Positions 1 to 10,442 of a stretch of 49,194 nt of DNA are shown piece by piece. Origin of the DNA: Alphaproteobacteria bacterium (GTDB lineage: Bacteria > Pseudomonadota > Alphaproteobacteria > Rhizobiales > Aestuariivirgaceae). The notes under the pieces are model-generated. The model made no database searches. It was not told the DNA's origin and saw only the letters and a program-made list of their open reading frames with translations. Position 1 is the first letter of the stretch. Each line of letters opens with the position of its first letter. The stretch spans positions 1 through 49,194 of the forward strand of contig JAGWTZ010000019.1 of NCBI GenBank assembly GCA_028868695.1, read 5' to 3'. The translations under genes were made by a program, and so were the position numbers.

Positions 1-383
1 GCATCGGCCGTCACATTGGGGCGGCTTTCATAGATGATGCCAATCACCCCCAGCGGCACAGCCACGCGGCTGATTTCCATGCCGTTTGGCCTTGTCCATT
101 TTTCCAGCACGCGGCCCACGGGGTCGGCAAGGGCGGCAATGTCCTCCAGCCCCTTGGCCATGGCCTCAAGGCGGGCAGGGTTGAGGGTGAGACGGTCGAC
201 GAAGGAGGATTTCAAATCCTTGGCCTTGGCGGCTTCAAGGTCTGCCGCGTTGGCGGCAAGGATGGCGCTTGCGGAATCGCGGATATGCGTGGCCATGGCG
301 CGCAGGGCGGCGTTCTTTATTTCCGCGGGGGCCAGAGCGATTTCCTTTGCCGCCGCGCGGGCGCGTTTGCCAAGCTCAAGCAT
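1..383 (-). CDS. proA: Gamma-glutamyl phosphate reductase, N-terminal part (runs off left edge)
   Basis: ProA reduces gamma-glutamyl phosphate to glutamate-5-semialdehyde with NADPH, the second step of proline synthesis in the cytoplasm. About 127 residues are visible. They begin MLELGKRARAAAKEIA and continue to RVAVPLGVIGIIYESRPNVT, the conserved N-terminal block of the ProA aldehyde-dehydrogenase fold. The catalytic cysteine lies outside the window. I chose the ATG at 383. An in-frame GTG at 392 that overlaps the proB stop is an alternative giving three extra residues. The gene directly follows proB, so the two should be cotranscribed and probably translationally coupled. The missing C-terminus is only a window-edge effect. 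Confidence 0.93.
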   Translation of the reverse strand, partial: MLELGKRARAAAKEIALAPAEIKNAALRAMATHIRDSASAILAANAADLEAAKAKDLKSSFVDRLTLNPARLEAMAKGLEDIAALADPVGRVLEKWTRPNGMEISRVAVPLGVIGIIYESRPNVTAD

Positions 384-388
384 TTCAC

Positions 389-2865
<2,477 letters not shown>

Positions 2866-3375
2866 ATGCGTACCAAACTTGCGATTTCGCTGGCCGCTGC
2901 GGCCGTTTCCCTTGGCCTGATGGCCAGCGGCGCCCAAGCTGCCGCCAAGCACCATGTCCGCCACCACAAGCACCACCGGGTGCACCGCCACGGCAAGGCA
3001 CATTTTCCCCAGGTTTCGCAGGCCACCCGCAATTCCGTGGTGGCCATGATCAAGGCGCAGGCACCGCATTATGGCGTGCCCACCTGGTTTGCCCTGAAGA
3101 TCGCCAAGGTTGAATCGGGCTACAACCCGATGGTCACCGGCGGCGAAGGCGAGATCGGCGTGTTCCAGATGAAGTGCCAGACGGCGCGCGGCATCGGCTA
3201 TTCGGGTGCCTGTTCGGGCCTCTACAACCCCGCCACCAATGTGCGTTACGGCCTGAAATATCTCTCGATGGCCGTTCACTCCTCGCACGGCAACCTGCGC
3301 CTTGCGGCCTCGAAGCACAATGGCGGGCTTGGCACCAACCACATCGTGCGTTCCTACGTGGCGATGGTGTTTTAA
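2866..3375 (+). CDS. Small secreted lytic transglycosylase (SLT domain)
   Basis: Proteins of this type cleave peptidoglycan glycan strands in the periplasm. The 169-residue product has a signal peptide (about residues 1-26, ending SGAQA-A). A histidine-rich stretch follows (29-46), then a goose-lysozyme-like SLT domain. E83 in KVESGYNP is the expected catalytic acid. GEGEIGVFQMK (93-103) matches the conserved GxMQ region of the family, and HNGG stands where AYNAG is usual. The start is supported by the ribosome site GAAAGGA. The gene lies head-to-head with obgE and tail-to-tail with a GNAT gene, splitting an operon that is normally continuous. The histidine-rich segment may bind metal; that is only a guess. 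Confidence 0.82.
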   Translation: MRTKLAISLAAAAVSLGLMASGAQAAAKHHVRHHKHHRVHRHGKAHFPQVSQATRNSVVAMIKAQAPHYGVPTWFALKIAKVESGYNPMVTGGEGEIGVFQMKCQTARGIGYSGACSGLYNPATNVRYGLKYLSMAVHSSHGNLRLAASKHNGGLGTNHIVRSYVAMVF

Positions 3376-3383
3376 ATTGAATT

Positions 3384-3501
3384 TCCCTCCCCCTTGTGGG
3401 GAGGGATCAAGGGTGGGGGTCACTCCGGACCTTGAGCTTGCTGTTGCAGGTTGACGGCGCAGGACAACCCCCACCCCGGCCCTCCCCACAAGGGGGAGGG
3501 A
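3384..3501. repeat. Long interrupted inverted repeat, likely dispersed palindromic element and two-way terminator
   Basis: The left arm (3384-3420) and right arm (3467-3501) are near-perfect reverse complements built around CTCCCCCTTGTGGGGAG and its mirror CTCCCCACAAGGGGGAG. They are separated by about 46 bases. The element fills the gap between two convergent genes, where it could stop transcription from both sides. Its extreme C/G-run composition resembles dispersed palindromic repeats common between genes in alphaproteobacteria. Only one copy of this exact type is in the window. A different hairpin-rich element occurs at 11954-12064. Confidence 0.7.
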
Positions 3502-3518
3502 GCGTTGAAGCCGCGCGG

Positions 3519-4067
3519 TCATGCCGCGCGGCTTTCGTTTTGGGAGAGCCAGTCTGCCAGGCCGAGGCGCAGTTTGATGGTTGCCACATCCTTGCCCTGG
3601 GCAAGGCTGAGGTTCATCTCCTCATGGGTTTCCACAAAGCCCAGCCGCCGCAGGATGCGGCCGGATTTGGGATTGTCAGCATGATAGCCAGAGGCCAGCA
3701 CCGACACGCCGCCCATGGTGAAGGCGTAGTGCACCAGTGCTGCTGCCGCCTCGGACATGATGCGCAGGCCCCAGCAGCTTTCATGCAGCCAATAGCCCAG
3801 CTCAAAGCGGCCATCTTCGCGCGGCTCATAAGAGATCATGCCGATCAGCTCATCAGGCGCGCAGTTGAAGGCGATCGCGCAGACGCAACCGCGTGGATCG
3901 AAACCGCGCTGCAGGGCGATGAAGGCTGAAGCATCTTCCAGCGAATAGGGCCAGGGCACGCGCGCCAGATTGCGGCTGACGTTGAAATTGTTCAGGCCGC
4001 GGGCGAGGGCGGGCGCATCATCTTCCCGCAAGGGCCGGAGGAGGAGTCTTCTGGTCGTGAGTTCCAT
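3519..4067 (-). CDS. GNAT N-acetyltransferase (RimJ/RimL type)
   Basis: This is a predicted acetyl-CoA-dependent N-acetyltransferase; the acceptor is unknown. The 182-residue protein opens with ELTTRRLLLRPLREDDAPAL, the typical start of RimJ/RimL-like GNATs. It has GYWLHESCWGLRIMSEA where the acetyl-CoA loop lies, then SGYHADNPKSGRILRRLGF, the conserved N-x-x-S-x-x-x-x-x-x-L-G-F ending. It lies downstream of rpmA and upstream of obgE on the same strand, a position where rhizobia usually carry one or two GNAT genes. It might act on a ribosomal or ribosome-associated protein, but that is inference from position only. Confidence 0.85.
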   Translation of the reverse strand: MELTTRRLLLRPLREDDAPALARGLNNFNVSRNLARVPWPYSLEDASAFIALQRGFDPRGCVCAIAFNCAPDELIGMISYEPREDGRFELGYWLHESCWGLRIMSEAAAALVHYAFTMGGVSVLASGYHADNPKSGRILRRLGFVETHEEMNLSLAQGKDVATIKLRLGLADWLSQNESRAA

Positions 4068-4086
4068 GGGGCAATTCCAAAAACAA

Positions 4087-4125
4087 AACAGGAGAGGTGG
4101 GGGGAACCCATCTCTCCTGCTGTTT
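4087..4125 (-). terminator. Rho-independent terminator after rpmA
   Basis: On the minus strand a stem of about 15 bp pairs AACAGCAGGAGAGATGGG with CCCCACCTCTCCTGTT around a short TTCC loop. It is followed by the T-rich run TTTTGTTTTT. It lies about 45 bases beyond the rpmA stop and should end the rplU-rpmA transcript before the GNAT gene at 4067. Confidence 0.8.
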
Positions 4126-4170
4126 CTTGAACTGCCGGACCCGGATGGGCGGCAGCTATTTCACTGCCAT

Positions 4171-4437
4171 TTATTCAGCGGCCTTGACTGGCATGACCGA
4201 GACCAGTTGCTTGCCGCCCTTGGAGGAACGGAACTCAACCGTGCCGGCGATCTTGGCGAACAGGGTGTGATCCTTGCCCATGCCAACGCCAGCGCCTGCG
4301 TGCACCTTGGTGCCGCGCTGGCGGATGATGATGTTGCCGGCAATGACGGATTCACCGCCGAAAGCCTTCACGCCAAGGCGGCGACCCGCGGAGTCGCGGC
4401 CGTTGCGGGATGAACCACCAGCTTTTTTATGTGCCAT
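4171..4437 (-). CDS. rpmA: 50S ribosomal protein L27
   Basis: L27 is a large-subunit protein whose N-terminus reaches the peptidyl transferase centre. The 88-residue product is full length, starting [20 protein letters not shown], with the conserved core [15 protein letters not shown] and the [10 protein letters not shown] segment. The N-terminus has no cleavable leader of the kind seen in Firmicutes. It follows rplU by 17 bases and is followed by a clear terminator, so rplU-rpmA forms a compact two-gene unit. Confidence 0.97.
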   Translation of the reverse strand: MAHKKAGGSSRNGRDSAGRRLGVKAFGGESVIAGNIIIRQRGTKVHAGAGVGMGKDHTLFAKIAGTVEFRSSKGGKQLVSVMPVKAAE

Positions 4438-4454
4438 TTGAGACTCCTATTTCC

Positions 4455-5105
4455 TTAAGCGCGGGCTTTGTCGGTTTTCGCACGGGGCGGCTTGCCGGCC
4501 ATCAGTTCCTTGGCCTGTTCAATCCATTCCTCGCGGGCCACGCGGCCCTTCTGCTTGATTTCGCCTTCGATGCGGGTGACGTCTTCCGGCGTCCAGGCCG
4601 CGATCTGGGCAAAGGAGGTGATGCCCATGTTGGTCAGGGCGGTGTAGATCTTCGGGCCGATGCCGCCGATCAGCGAAATGTCATCACCCGTGGCCAGCGC
4701 GCCATGATGGGCGGCGGCGGCTTCAGCCTTGGGGGCTTCGGCCTTCACGGCGGCGGGCTTGGCAGCCTTGGCCTTGGCGGCAGGCTTGGCGCCGCCGGTG
4801 AGGATTTCAGTGATGGTCACCGAGGTCAGATCCTGGCGGTGGCCGTTGCGGCGGCGGTAATGCTTGCGGCGGCGCTTCTTGAAGATGATGAGGCGCGGCC
4901 CGCGGGCCTGCTTTTCGATTTCGCCCACAACGGTGGCACCAGCCACCAGCGGCGCGCCCACTTCCACATTGCCTTCCTTGGCAAGCAGCAGCACGTCGGT
5001 GAATTGCACCTGATCGCCAGCTTCGCCTTCGAGCTTTTCGATCAGAATTTTGTCGTTGGCGGCAACGCGATATTGCTTACCGCCGGTCTTGATAACAGCG
5101 TACAT
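4455..5105 (-). CDS. rplU: 50S ribosomal protein L21 with C-terminal helix-hairpin-helix extension
   Basis: L21 binds 23S rRNA in the large subunit. Residues 1-103 are a normal L21, from MYAVIKTGGKQYRV through KKRRRKHYRRRNGHRQ to the end of the fold. The protein has 216 residues, about twice the usual length. An Ala/Lys linker (about 104-140) leads to residues 143-200. These contain LIGGIGPKIYTALTNMGI and FAQIAAWTPEDV, a helix-hairpin-helix pattern like that in several DNA/RNA-binding proteins. I start at the ATG at 5105; a TTG two codons upstream is less likely. Such extensions are, to my knowledge, found in some rhizobial L21 proteins; the role is unknown. Confidence 0.95.
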   Translation of the reverse strand: MYAVIKTGGKQYRVAANDKILIEKLEGEAGDQVQFTDVLLLAKEGNVEVGAPLVAGATVVGEIEKQARGPRLIIFKKRRRKHYRRRNGHRQDLTSVTITEILTGGAKPAAKAKAAKPAAVKAEAPKAEAAAAHHGALATGDDISLIGGIGPKIYTALTNMGITSFAQIAAWTPEDVTRIEGEIKQKGRVAREEWIEQAKELMAGKPPRAKTDKARA

Positions 5106-5283
5106 CTTCAATCCATCTTTCCCGCGCCCTGTGGAGCCTTTTCCAAACCCTTGAAAGAAAAGGACTTTACCTGATCAAGCCGAAGCTTTTGGGTTGCCCT
5201 CGGGCAGCGCATAAGCAGCCCGCTCAGGTTCCCTGGCAGGCTGCGGGGTTTCCTCTGATGGAATTGGCCCGGAAAGTCAAGCC

Positions 5284-5457
5284 TTAGCGGGAAACGATGC
5301 GGCCCCAGATGTTGCGCTTCGGCGCGGGCACCACAATGGGGTCAGCCGGCACATAATATTCACAGAAGGTCCAATCCGAGGCGAGGGAGTGGCTGTGCTG
5401 GTTGCCGCCATGAAGGCCGGCATGCGGCTTTTGCGTTTGGGGGCGGGAAATCGACAT
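5284..5457 (-). CDS. Small hypothetical protein, 57 residues
   Basis: I do not recognise this protein. It starts MSISRPQTQKPHAGLHGG and ends PKRNIWGRIVSR. It has no signal peptide or membrane segment and is rich in His, Pro and Ser. The reason to call it is a good ribosome site (GAGG at about 8-11 bases before the ATG). It also occupies the otherwise empty space between a GNAT gene and rplU on the same strand. A longer frame beginning with TTG at 5586 exists, but its upstream part looks non-coding. It could be a chance frame. Confidence 0.45.
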   Translation of the reverse strand: MSISRPQTQKPHAGLHGGNQHSHSLASDWTFCEYYVPADPIVVPAPKRNIWGRIVSR

Positions 5458-5595
5458 ATCAAACCTCATTGATCCGGTTGCCATGTCCTCCCACACGGAC
5501 GCCGCTTGCTGCAATGCAGCGGAACTCGCGGCGCAAATGCTGCATAGCACAAAACCGGTGAAAATCCAGTTGATTGCCTCCTGCAAAGCCGGAAT

Positions 5596-6144
5596 TCAGG
5601 CCAGCGCCAGGCGCATGACGTGGCGGCGGTGCCCGGCCAGCCCGACCTCTGAAAAGCCAAGGCTTTCAAAAGTGGGCACATAGCCCATGAAGCGATAGCT
5701 GGGCGCATCCGGCGGCACGGGATAGGCCTCCAGCACCTTGGCGCCCCTGGCCCGGGCCTGGGCAATGGCGGCGGTGATGAGCTGGCGGGTGAGGCCCTGG
5801 CCGCGAAACGGGCGCTTCACAAAAAAGCAGGCGAGGGACCAGACATCGCCTTCGATCTCCCCCTCCTGTTCGAGGCCGCCGAGGCGGCGATAGGTTTCGC
5901 GCGGGGCGATGGAAACCCAGGCCACGGCTTCGCCGCCGGCATAGCCCAGCAGGCCCACCGGGGTTCCGGCATCAATGCGCGCCTTCATGCAGGCCTTGCG
6001 GGCCTCGCCCTTCAGCGCACGCTCCCCGCCCACCGCGCGCCAAACCATGCAATAGCAAAAATGCGGCGCGCCCCGGCTTTCAAACAAGGCCTCAAAATCC
6101 GGCCAGCGGCCTTGGTCAACCGCGTGAAACTGCAATTGAAGCAT
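5596..6144 (-). CDS. GNAT N-acetyltransferase
   Basis: This is a predicted acetyltransferase of 182 residues; the substrate is unknown. The acetyl-CoA loop is FVKRPFRGQGLTRQLI (R-G-Q-G-L), followed by VLEAYPVPPD and the closing YRFMGYVPTFESLGFSEV. This arrangement is typical of a large group of uncharacterised proteins, often with an N-terminal HFCYCMVWR segment as seen here. It lies 6 bases beyond the end of the yihY-like gene on the same strand, so the two may be cotranscribed. Confidence 0.83.
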   Translation of the reverse strand: MLQLQFHAVDQGRWPDFEALFESRGAPHFCYCMVWRAVGGERALKGEARKACMKARIDAGTPVGLLGYAGGEAVAWVSIAPRETYRRLGGLEQEGEIEGDVWSLACFFVKRPFRGQGLTRQLITAAIAQARARGAKVLEAYPVPPDAPSYRFMGYVPTFESLGFSEVGLAGHRRHVMRLALA

Positions 6145-6150
6145 GGGGCT

Positions 6151-7038
6151 TCATAGCATGGATTGGGCTTGCGGGGCTGCGGCGGGCTTTTCTTGCGCGG
6201 TGGCAGGCTCGCGCAGCAGCATCAGCACGCGGTTCATCTCGCCGCCGAAAATCAGCGCCAAGGCAGCCTGATAGATGAAGAACATGGTGGCGAAAATGCC
6301 GGAAAGCGAAGCATAGGTTGACGCGAAGGAATTGAAGTTGCGCAGATACCAGGAGAACACATCGGTCAGCACCACCCAGACCACCACGGTGAGCAGGATG
6401 CCGGGCAGCACCTCGCGCCGCCTGAAGCGTCTGGCAGGCAGGAAGCGGTGGGCCACCATCAGGCCGAAGATCAACAGCAGGAAGGCCAGCGGATAGCGCC
6501 AAGAATCCAGCGTCATGAAGGATTTCATGCTGTCGGGCACATGCTCGCCAAAAAACTGGGTGACGGCGGGCATCACCACCAGCAGCATGGCCACCACCAG
6601 CATCAAGGCCGCGGCGCCGATCACAAAGATCACGTTTTGCACATAGAGGAACCAGATGGGCCTGGTTTCCTTCACATTATAGGCGCGGTTGAGGCAGACG
6701 CGGATGCTGTCCACGCCGCCCATGGCCGACCAGATGGTGAGCAGTACGGCAAGGCTCATCAAGCCGGCGCGCGGCACAGTGAGGATGGAATAGACCTCGC
6801 TGGAGAAAGGCTTGACCAGCGCCTCCGGCGCCACACCCAGCATGAATTCCACCACCCGGCGGGCAAGGTCGGCGCTGCCGAAAAAGCCCGAAAGGCTGGT
6901 GACGAAAATCAGGAAGGGAAACACCGAGAAAATGGTGCGAAACGCGATGTTGCCGGCCAGGGGAATGGCCTCGTCCGCAAACAGGCGCTTGAGCGCCTTC
7001 AGAAACAATGCCAAGAGCGGGAGCTTTTGATCTTCCAT
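6151..7038 (-). CDS. YihY/BrkB-family inner membrane protein
   Basis: This is a polytopic membrane protein of unknown biochemical role. The family was once annotated as ribonuclease BN. The 295 residues contain about six hydrophobic segments, including FRTIFSVFPFLIFVTSLSGFF, LLTIWSAMGGVDSIRVCLN and FATMFFIYQAALALIFGGEMN, which match the family's conserved blocks. The C-terminus is a short Pro/Ala-rich cytoplasmic tail. It is divergently transcribed from the exporter gene that starts 16 bases away, so the two promoters overlap or lie inside the neighbouring genes. Confidence 0.86.
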   Translation of the reverse strand: MEDQKLPLLALFLKALKRLFADEAIPLAGNIAFRTIFSVFPFLIFVTSLSGFFGSADLARRVVEFMLGVAPEALVKPFSSEVYSILTVPRAGLMSLAVLLTIWSAMGGVDSIRVCLNRAYNVKETRPIWFLYVQNVIFVIGAAALMLVVAMLLVVMPAVTQFFGEHVPDSMKSFMTLDSWRYPLAFLLLIFGLMVAHRFLPARRFRRREVLPGILLTVVVWVVLTDVFSWYLRNFNSFASTYASLSGIFATMFFIYQAALALIFGGEMNRVLMLLREPATAQEKPAAAPQAQSML

Positions 7039-7054
7039 CAGGCCCTATTTGCCC

Positions 7055-7942
7055 ATGCCGTCAGCCAATGCCAAGCCCTTGTTTGTGGTTCTCGCACCCT
7101 TCGTGTTTGTGGTGCTGTGGGCCACCGGTTTTGTGGTGGCCAAGCTTTCGGCGGGGCATGTGGCGCCGGTGTGGTTTTTGGCCCTGCGCTTTCCGCTGGC
7201 CCTGTTGTTCATGCTGGCGCTGGCCCTGCAGCAAAAGGCACCTTGGCCGGATGCGCGGCACGCCTTCCACGCTGCTGTGGCTGGGGCGCTGCTGCATGCG
7301 CTTTATCTTGCACCTATTTATTGGGCGGTGGCCAATGGGCTTCCGGCCGGGGTGTCATCGCTCATTGTCGGCCTGCAGCCACTGATCACCACCTTCATGG
7401 CGGCGGGCCTGCTGCGGGAACAAATCTCCGGGCGGCACTGGCTGGGGCTCGCGGTGGGCCTGTGCGGCATCGGGCTGGTGATCGGGCCCAAGCTTTCGCT
7501 GGCGCTGCTGGGCGGCATAACGCCCTTCACTGTTTCGCTTGCGGTCTTTGGGGCCTGCGCCATCTCGCTGGGCACGGTGTACCAGAAGAAATATGCCAGC
7601 CGCATCGCGCTTTCGACGGGCGGGGTTTGGCAATATGCCGGGGCCAGCCTGGTTGCGCTGTTGCTCTCACTTGCCCTGCAGGATTTTGCCTTTGACGGCA
7701 GCTGGCAGGCCTGGGCGGCGCTGGGCTGGGCGGTGGTGATCCTGTCGATCATTTCCATCCTGCTGCTGCTGGCGCTGATCAACCGTGGTGAGGTTTCACG
7801 GGTGTCTGCCTTCATCTTCCTGGTGCCGGCGGTTGCCTCGTTGATGTCCTTCGCGCTGTTTGGCGAAACGCTGGTGCCCTTGCAGATCATGGGCATGGCA
7901 GTGTGCGCGGCGGCGGTTGTGGTGGTGCAGCGGCGGCGCTGA
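7055..7942 (+). CDS. EamA/DMT-superfamily exporter
   Basis: This is a likely metabolite exporter of the drug/metabolite transporter superfamily. It has 295 residues with about ten hydrophobic segments in two repeated EamA halves. Half one starts FVVLWATGFVVAKLSAG, and the second contains FGACAISLGTVYQKKYA. The family motif around GLQPLITTFMA is present. I use the ATG at 7055 (MPSANAKPLF); a TTG two codons upstream is possible. The substrate cannot be told from sequence. Confidence 0.86.
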   Translation: MPSANAKPLFVVLAPFVFVVLWATGFVVAKLSAGHVAPVWFLALRFPLALLFMLALALQQKAPWPDARHAFHAAVAGALLHALYLAPIYWAVANGLPAGVSSLIVGLQPLITTFMAAGLLREQISGRHWLGLAVGLCGIGLVIGPKLSLALLGGITPFTVSLAVFGACAISLGTVYQKKYASRIALSTGGVWQYAGASLVALLLSLALQDFAFDGSWQAWAALGWAVVILSIISILLLLALINRGEVSRVSAFIFLVPAVASLMSFALFGETLVPLQIMGMAVCAAAVVVVQRRR

Positions 7943-7953
7943 AACGGCTGGCT

Positions 7954-8133
7954 TCAGCGGCCCTTGAACCACACGATCAGCATGACGATCACGATGGCCA
8001 GGAATTGCAGGCCCACACGCCAGCGCATCAGGTTCTGGCTGCGGCTGGCGCTGCCGTTGCGCATCATGTTGAAAAGGCCCATCACCAGCACGATGAAAAC
8101 GGCGGCAAGCGCCAGGGCGATGATCCAGTTCAT
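7954..8133 (-). CDS. HIG1-domain small membrane protein, 59 residues
   Basis: This is a small two-helix inner-membrane protein starting MNWIIALALAAVFIVLVMG. A loop separates two membrane spans; the second is LQFLAIVIVMLIVWF. Residues 33-43, QNLMRWRVGLQ, fit the HIG1-family signature Q-x3-R-x-R-x3-Q exactly. In mitochondria, HIG1 proteins associate with respiratory complexes. Alphaproteobacterial relatives are usually annotated as twin transmembrane or hypoxia-induced domain proteins. Its ATG overlaps the stop of the upstream SDR gene as ATGA, indicating translational coupling. The role here is inferred only from the family. Confidence 0.8.
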   Translation of the reverse strand: MNWIIALALAAVFIVLVMGLFNMMRNGSASRSQNLMRWRVGLQFLAIVIVMLIVWFKGR

Positions 8134-8963
8134 TGGTCTGACATCCTGTCCACGAAATAGTCCATCAGGCCTTGCGGCAGCAGGCGGCGCGCCGCCCCCA
8201 TCAGATGGGTTGGGGTTGTGACGTAATAATGGGCGCGCGGGCGCTTGCTTTCAAGCGCGTGCACCAGCTTCTCCAGCACTGCCTCCGGCGGCAATTTGAA
8301 GCGGGCCGAGCCGCCCTTGCCCAGCCTTGCGCGCTGGCGCTCATAGGCGGCGTGATAATGCGAGGCTTCCGGCCGGATGTTGCGGTTGAAGGCGGCCAGG
8401 GCATTTTCCACAAAGCGGGTGGCGATGGGCCCGGGTTCGATGGTGGAGACAAAGATGCCGGATCCGCGCAGCTCAAGGCGCAGCGTGTCACTCAGGCCTT
8501 CGAGGGCGAATTTCGAGGCATTATAGGCGCCGCGCCACTTCATGGCGACGATGCCCAGCACCGAGGAACATTGGATGATGCGGCCGCCGCCATTGGCGCG
8601 GATCAGTGGCAGGCAGGCCACTGTCAATTCATGCCAGCCGAAGAAATTGGCGGCGAATTGTTCCTCCAAAACGGCGCGGCTCAAATCCTCCACCGCACCC
8701 GGCTGGCCATAGGCGCCGTTGTTGAACAGGGCGGTGAGCTTGCCGCCGGTGCGCCTCGCCACCTCGGCCGCGCAGGCCTGCACGGAGGCGCTGTCGCGGT
8801 AATACAGCATCAGCACTTCAAGGCCCATCGCTGCAAGGCGGTTTGCATCCTCCTCCTTGCGCACCGTGGCAAAAACCCGCCAGCCGCGGGCCTTCATGCC
8901 TTGCGCACAGGCAAGGCCAATGCCGGAGGAACAGCCGGTGATAAGGATGGAGTTTTGAGTCAT
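8130..8963 (-). CDS. Short-chain dehydrogenase/reductase
   Basis: This is a classical SDR oxidoreductase with unknown substrate, 277 residues. The cofactor motif is TGCSSGIG (residues 9-16), with NNGAYG (81-86), a serine at 133-134 and the catalytic Y147-x3-K151 (YNASK). The TVRKEEDA segment after the second strand favours NADP. The C-terminal part (YVTTPTHLMGAARRLLP) resembles SDRs that act on hydrophobic or lipid-like substrates, but this is weak. The start is set at MTQNSILITG; the open frame continues upstream without homology. It is translationally coupled to the HIG1-type gene. Confidence 0.86.
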   Translation of the reverse strand: MTQNSILITGCSSGIGLACAQGMKARGWRVFATVRKEEDANRLAAMGLEVLMLYYRDSASVQACAAEVARRTGGKLTALFNNGAYGQPGAVEDLSRAVLEEQFAANFFGWHELTVACLPLIRANGGGRIIQCSSVLGIVAMKWRGAYNASKFALEGLSDTLRLELRGSGIFVSTIEPGPIATRFVENALAAFNRNIRPEASHYHAAYERQRARLGKGGSARFKLPPEAVLEKLVHALESKRPRAHYYVTTPTHLMGAARRLLPQGLMDYFVDRMSDQ

Positions 8964-9161
8964 GAATGCCACTTGCCGCAAATGTGCCCAGATTCCTGTC
9001 TGTACAGGGGCAAGGTGATTTGGCAAGTTATAAAGGCTTGGGGCATCAGGGCGGAATGGTTTTGCGAAGATGAAGCCAATCCCGCCCGAGTTACTGTATT
9101 CGATCAACGCGCCTGACTTTTGGCAGTTCCGTCAAAGATCAGGCTGCTCTATGTGAACGGC

Positions 9162-9680
9162 ATGAAAGCAAAGCAATACATCAGCGGCATGGCGCTGGCC
9201 GGCGCCCTTCTGGCAGCCAGCCCCGCCCAAGCAGACGACCCCACCTCCCTCGGCACTTTCGATGATTGGGAGGCCTTCACCTATCAATCGGCGGGGGCGC
9301 CGGTTTGCTATGTGTTTTCGGTGCCCAAGAAAACCGAATCCGACAAGAAGGTGGCCAAGCGAGACCCGGTGTATTTCCTGGTGACGCATTTCCCCGGCCG
9401 CAAGATCAGGGGCCAAGTTTCCACCATCATCGGCTATCCGTTCAAGGAATCCTCCACTGTGGCAGTGAAGGTTGATGACCAGGCCTTCGAGCTGTTCACC
9501 TCGGGCGACACGGCCTGGGCGGCGGCGGCGGATGTGGAGGCCCTGATCGTCAAGGCGCTGCGCACGGGCAAGAGCCTGAGTGTCACCGGCACAAGCTGGA
9601 AAGGGACGCAGACCACCGACATCTATTCGCTGGCTGGCGTTGCCAAGGCGCTCGATAAAATCGACTCGTCCTGCAAATAG
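9162..9680 (+). CDS. Invasion-associated locus B (IalB) family periplasmic protein
   Basis: IalB-family proteins are secreted proteins common in Rhizobiales, named from Bartonella; the molecular role is unclear. The 172-residue product has a signal peptide (about 1-24, ending SPAQA-D). It has DDWEAFTYQSAGAPVCYVFS, with a cysteine that could pair with the C-terminal cysteine in DSSCK. The block GYPFKESSTVAV, then LFTSGDTAWA, and GTSWKGTQTTDIYSL, is characteristic of the family. The next gene starts 7 bases after its stop, suggesting a two-gene operon of secreted proteins. Confidence 0.85.
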   Translation: MKAKQYISGMALAGALLAASPAQADDPTSLGTFDDWEAFTYQSAGAPVCYVFSVPKKTESDKKVAKRDPVYFLVTHFPGRKIRGQVSTIIGYPFKESSTVAVKVDDQAFELFTSGDTAWAAAADVEALIVKALRTGKSLSVTGTSWKGTQTTDIYSLAGVAKALDKIDSSCK

Positions 9681-9687
9681 GCCCGCG

Positions 9688-10410
9688 ATGCGCGCTGCCC
9701 TGGCCCTGCTTCTGTTCCTGTTCTCCGCCCTTCAGGTGCAGGCGGGTTGCCGTTCGCTGAGCTACCACGACAACGCCTACACGGTTTGCGAGTTTGACAC
9801 GCGCAAGGACAAGATTGCGCTGTTCAACGCCGATGCCAGCGGCCAGCCCTATGGCAGCATTGAAGCCTTGCGGCAGGCGCTGGCGGCCAAGGGGCAGGGG
9901 CTTGCCTTCGCCATGAATGCCGGCATGTTCGGCACTGACCTGAAGCCCATCGGCCTTTATGTGGAAGGCGGCAAGCTCCTGCACAAGCTGAACCGCGCCA
10001 GCGGGCCGGGAAATTTTCACCTGAAGCCCAATGGCGTGTTCTATGTGGCCGGGGCCAAGGCCGGGGTGATGGAAACCGAGGCCTTCGCCAAGAGCGGCAT
10101 CAAGCCCGACCTTGCAACCCAGAGCGGGCCCATGCTGGTGGTGAATGGAGCGATCCACCCCAAGCTTTCTCCGGATGGCACGTCCGTCAAAATCCGCAAT
10201 GGCGTGGGCATGGCGGATGACCACACGGTGGAGTTCGTGATTTCGGACGGGTTTGTCACCTTCTATGATTTCGCCAGCCTGTTCCTGGAGCAGCTCAACT
10301 GCAAGAACGCGCTGTTCCTCGATGGATCGGTTTCCAGCGTCTATGCGCCTGAGCTGGGCCGCAGCGACTTTCTTTCCCGGCTGGGGCCCATGGTTGGGGT
10401 TTTGAAATAG
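9688..10410 (+). CDS. Secreted phosphodiester glycosidase-like protein (NAGPA/DUF2233 domain)
   Basis: This is a predicted exported protein of 240 residues with a signal peptide ending LQVQA-G. The domain is the one first seen in the mammalian uncovering enzyme NAGPA. Conserved features visible are FAMNAGMF, KPIGLYVEGGK, FHLKPNGVFYV and the C-terminal FLDGSVSSVYAPEL (D-G-S). Bacterial members are thought to cleave phosphodiester-linked sugars, but the substrate here is unknown. It follows the ialB-like gene by 7 bases and precedes rlmN by about 30 bases. Confidence 0.82.
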   Translation: MRAALALLLFLFSALQVQAGCRSLSYHDNAYTVCEFDTRKDKIALFNADASGQPYGSIEALRQALAAKGQGLAFAMNAGMFGTDLKPIGLYVEGGKLLHKLNRASGPGNFHLKPNGVFYVAGAKAGVMETEAFAKSGIKPDLATQSGPMLVVNGAIHPKLSPDGTSVKIRNGVGMADDHTVEFVISDGFVTFYDFASLFLEQLNCKNALFLDGSVSSVYAPELGRSDFLSRLGPMVGVLK

Positions 10411-10442
10411 CGCCCCTTCAAATCCTGCGCCTGATGGCCTAA

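Noticed and set aside
5458-5586. N-terminal extension of the small hypothetical gene from a TTG
   Set aside because: A good ribosome site precedes the internal ATG at 5457, and the extension would need a weak start codon.
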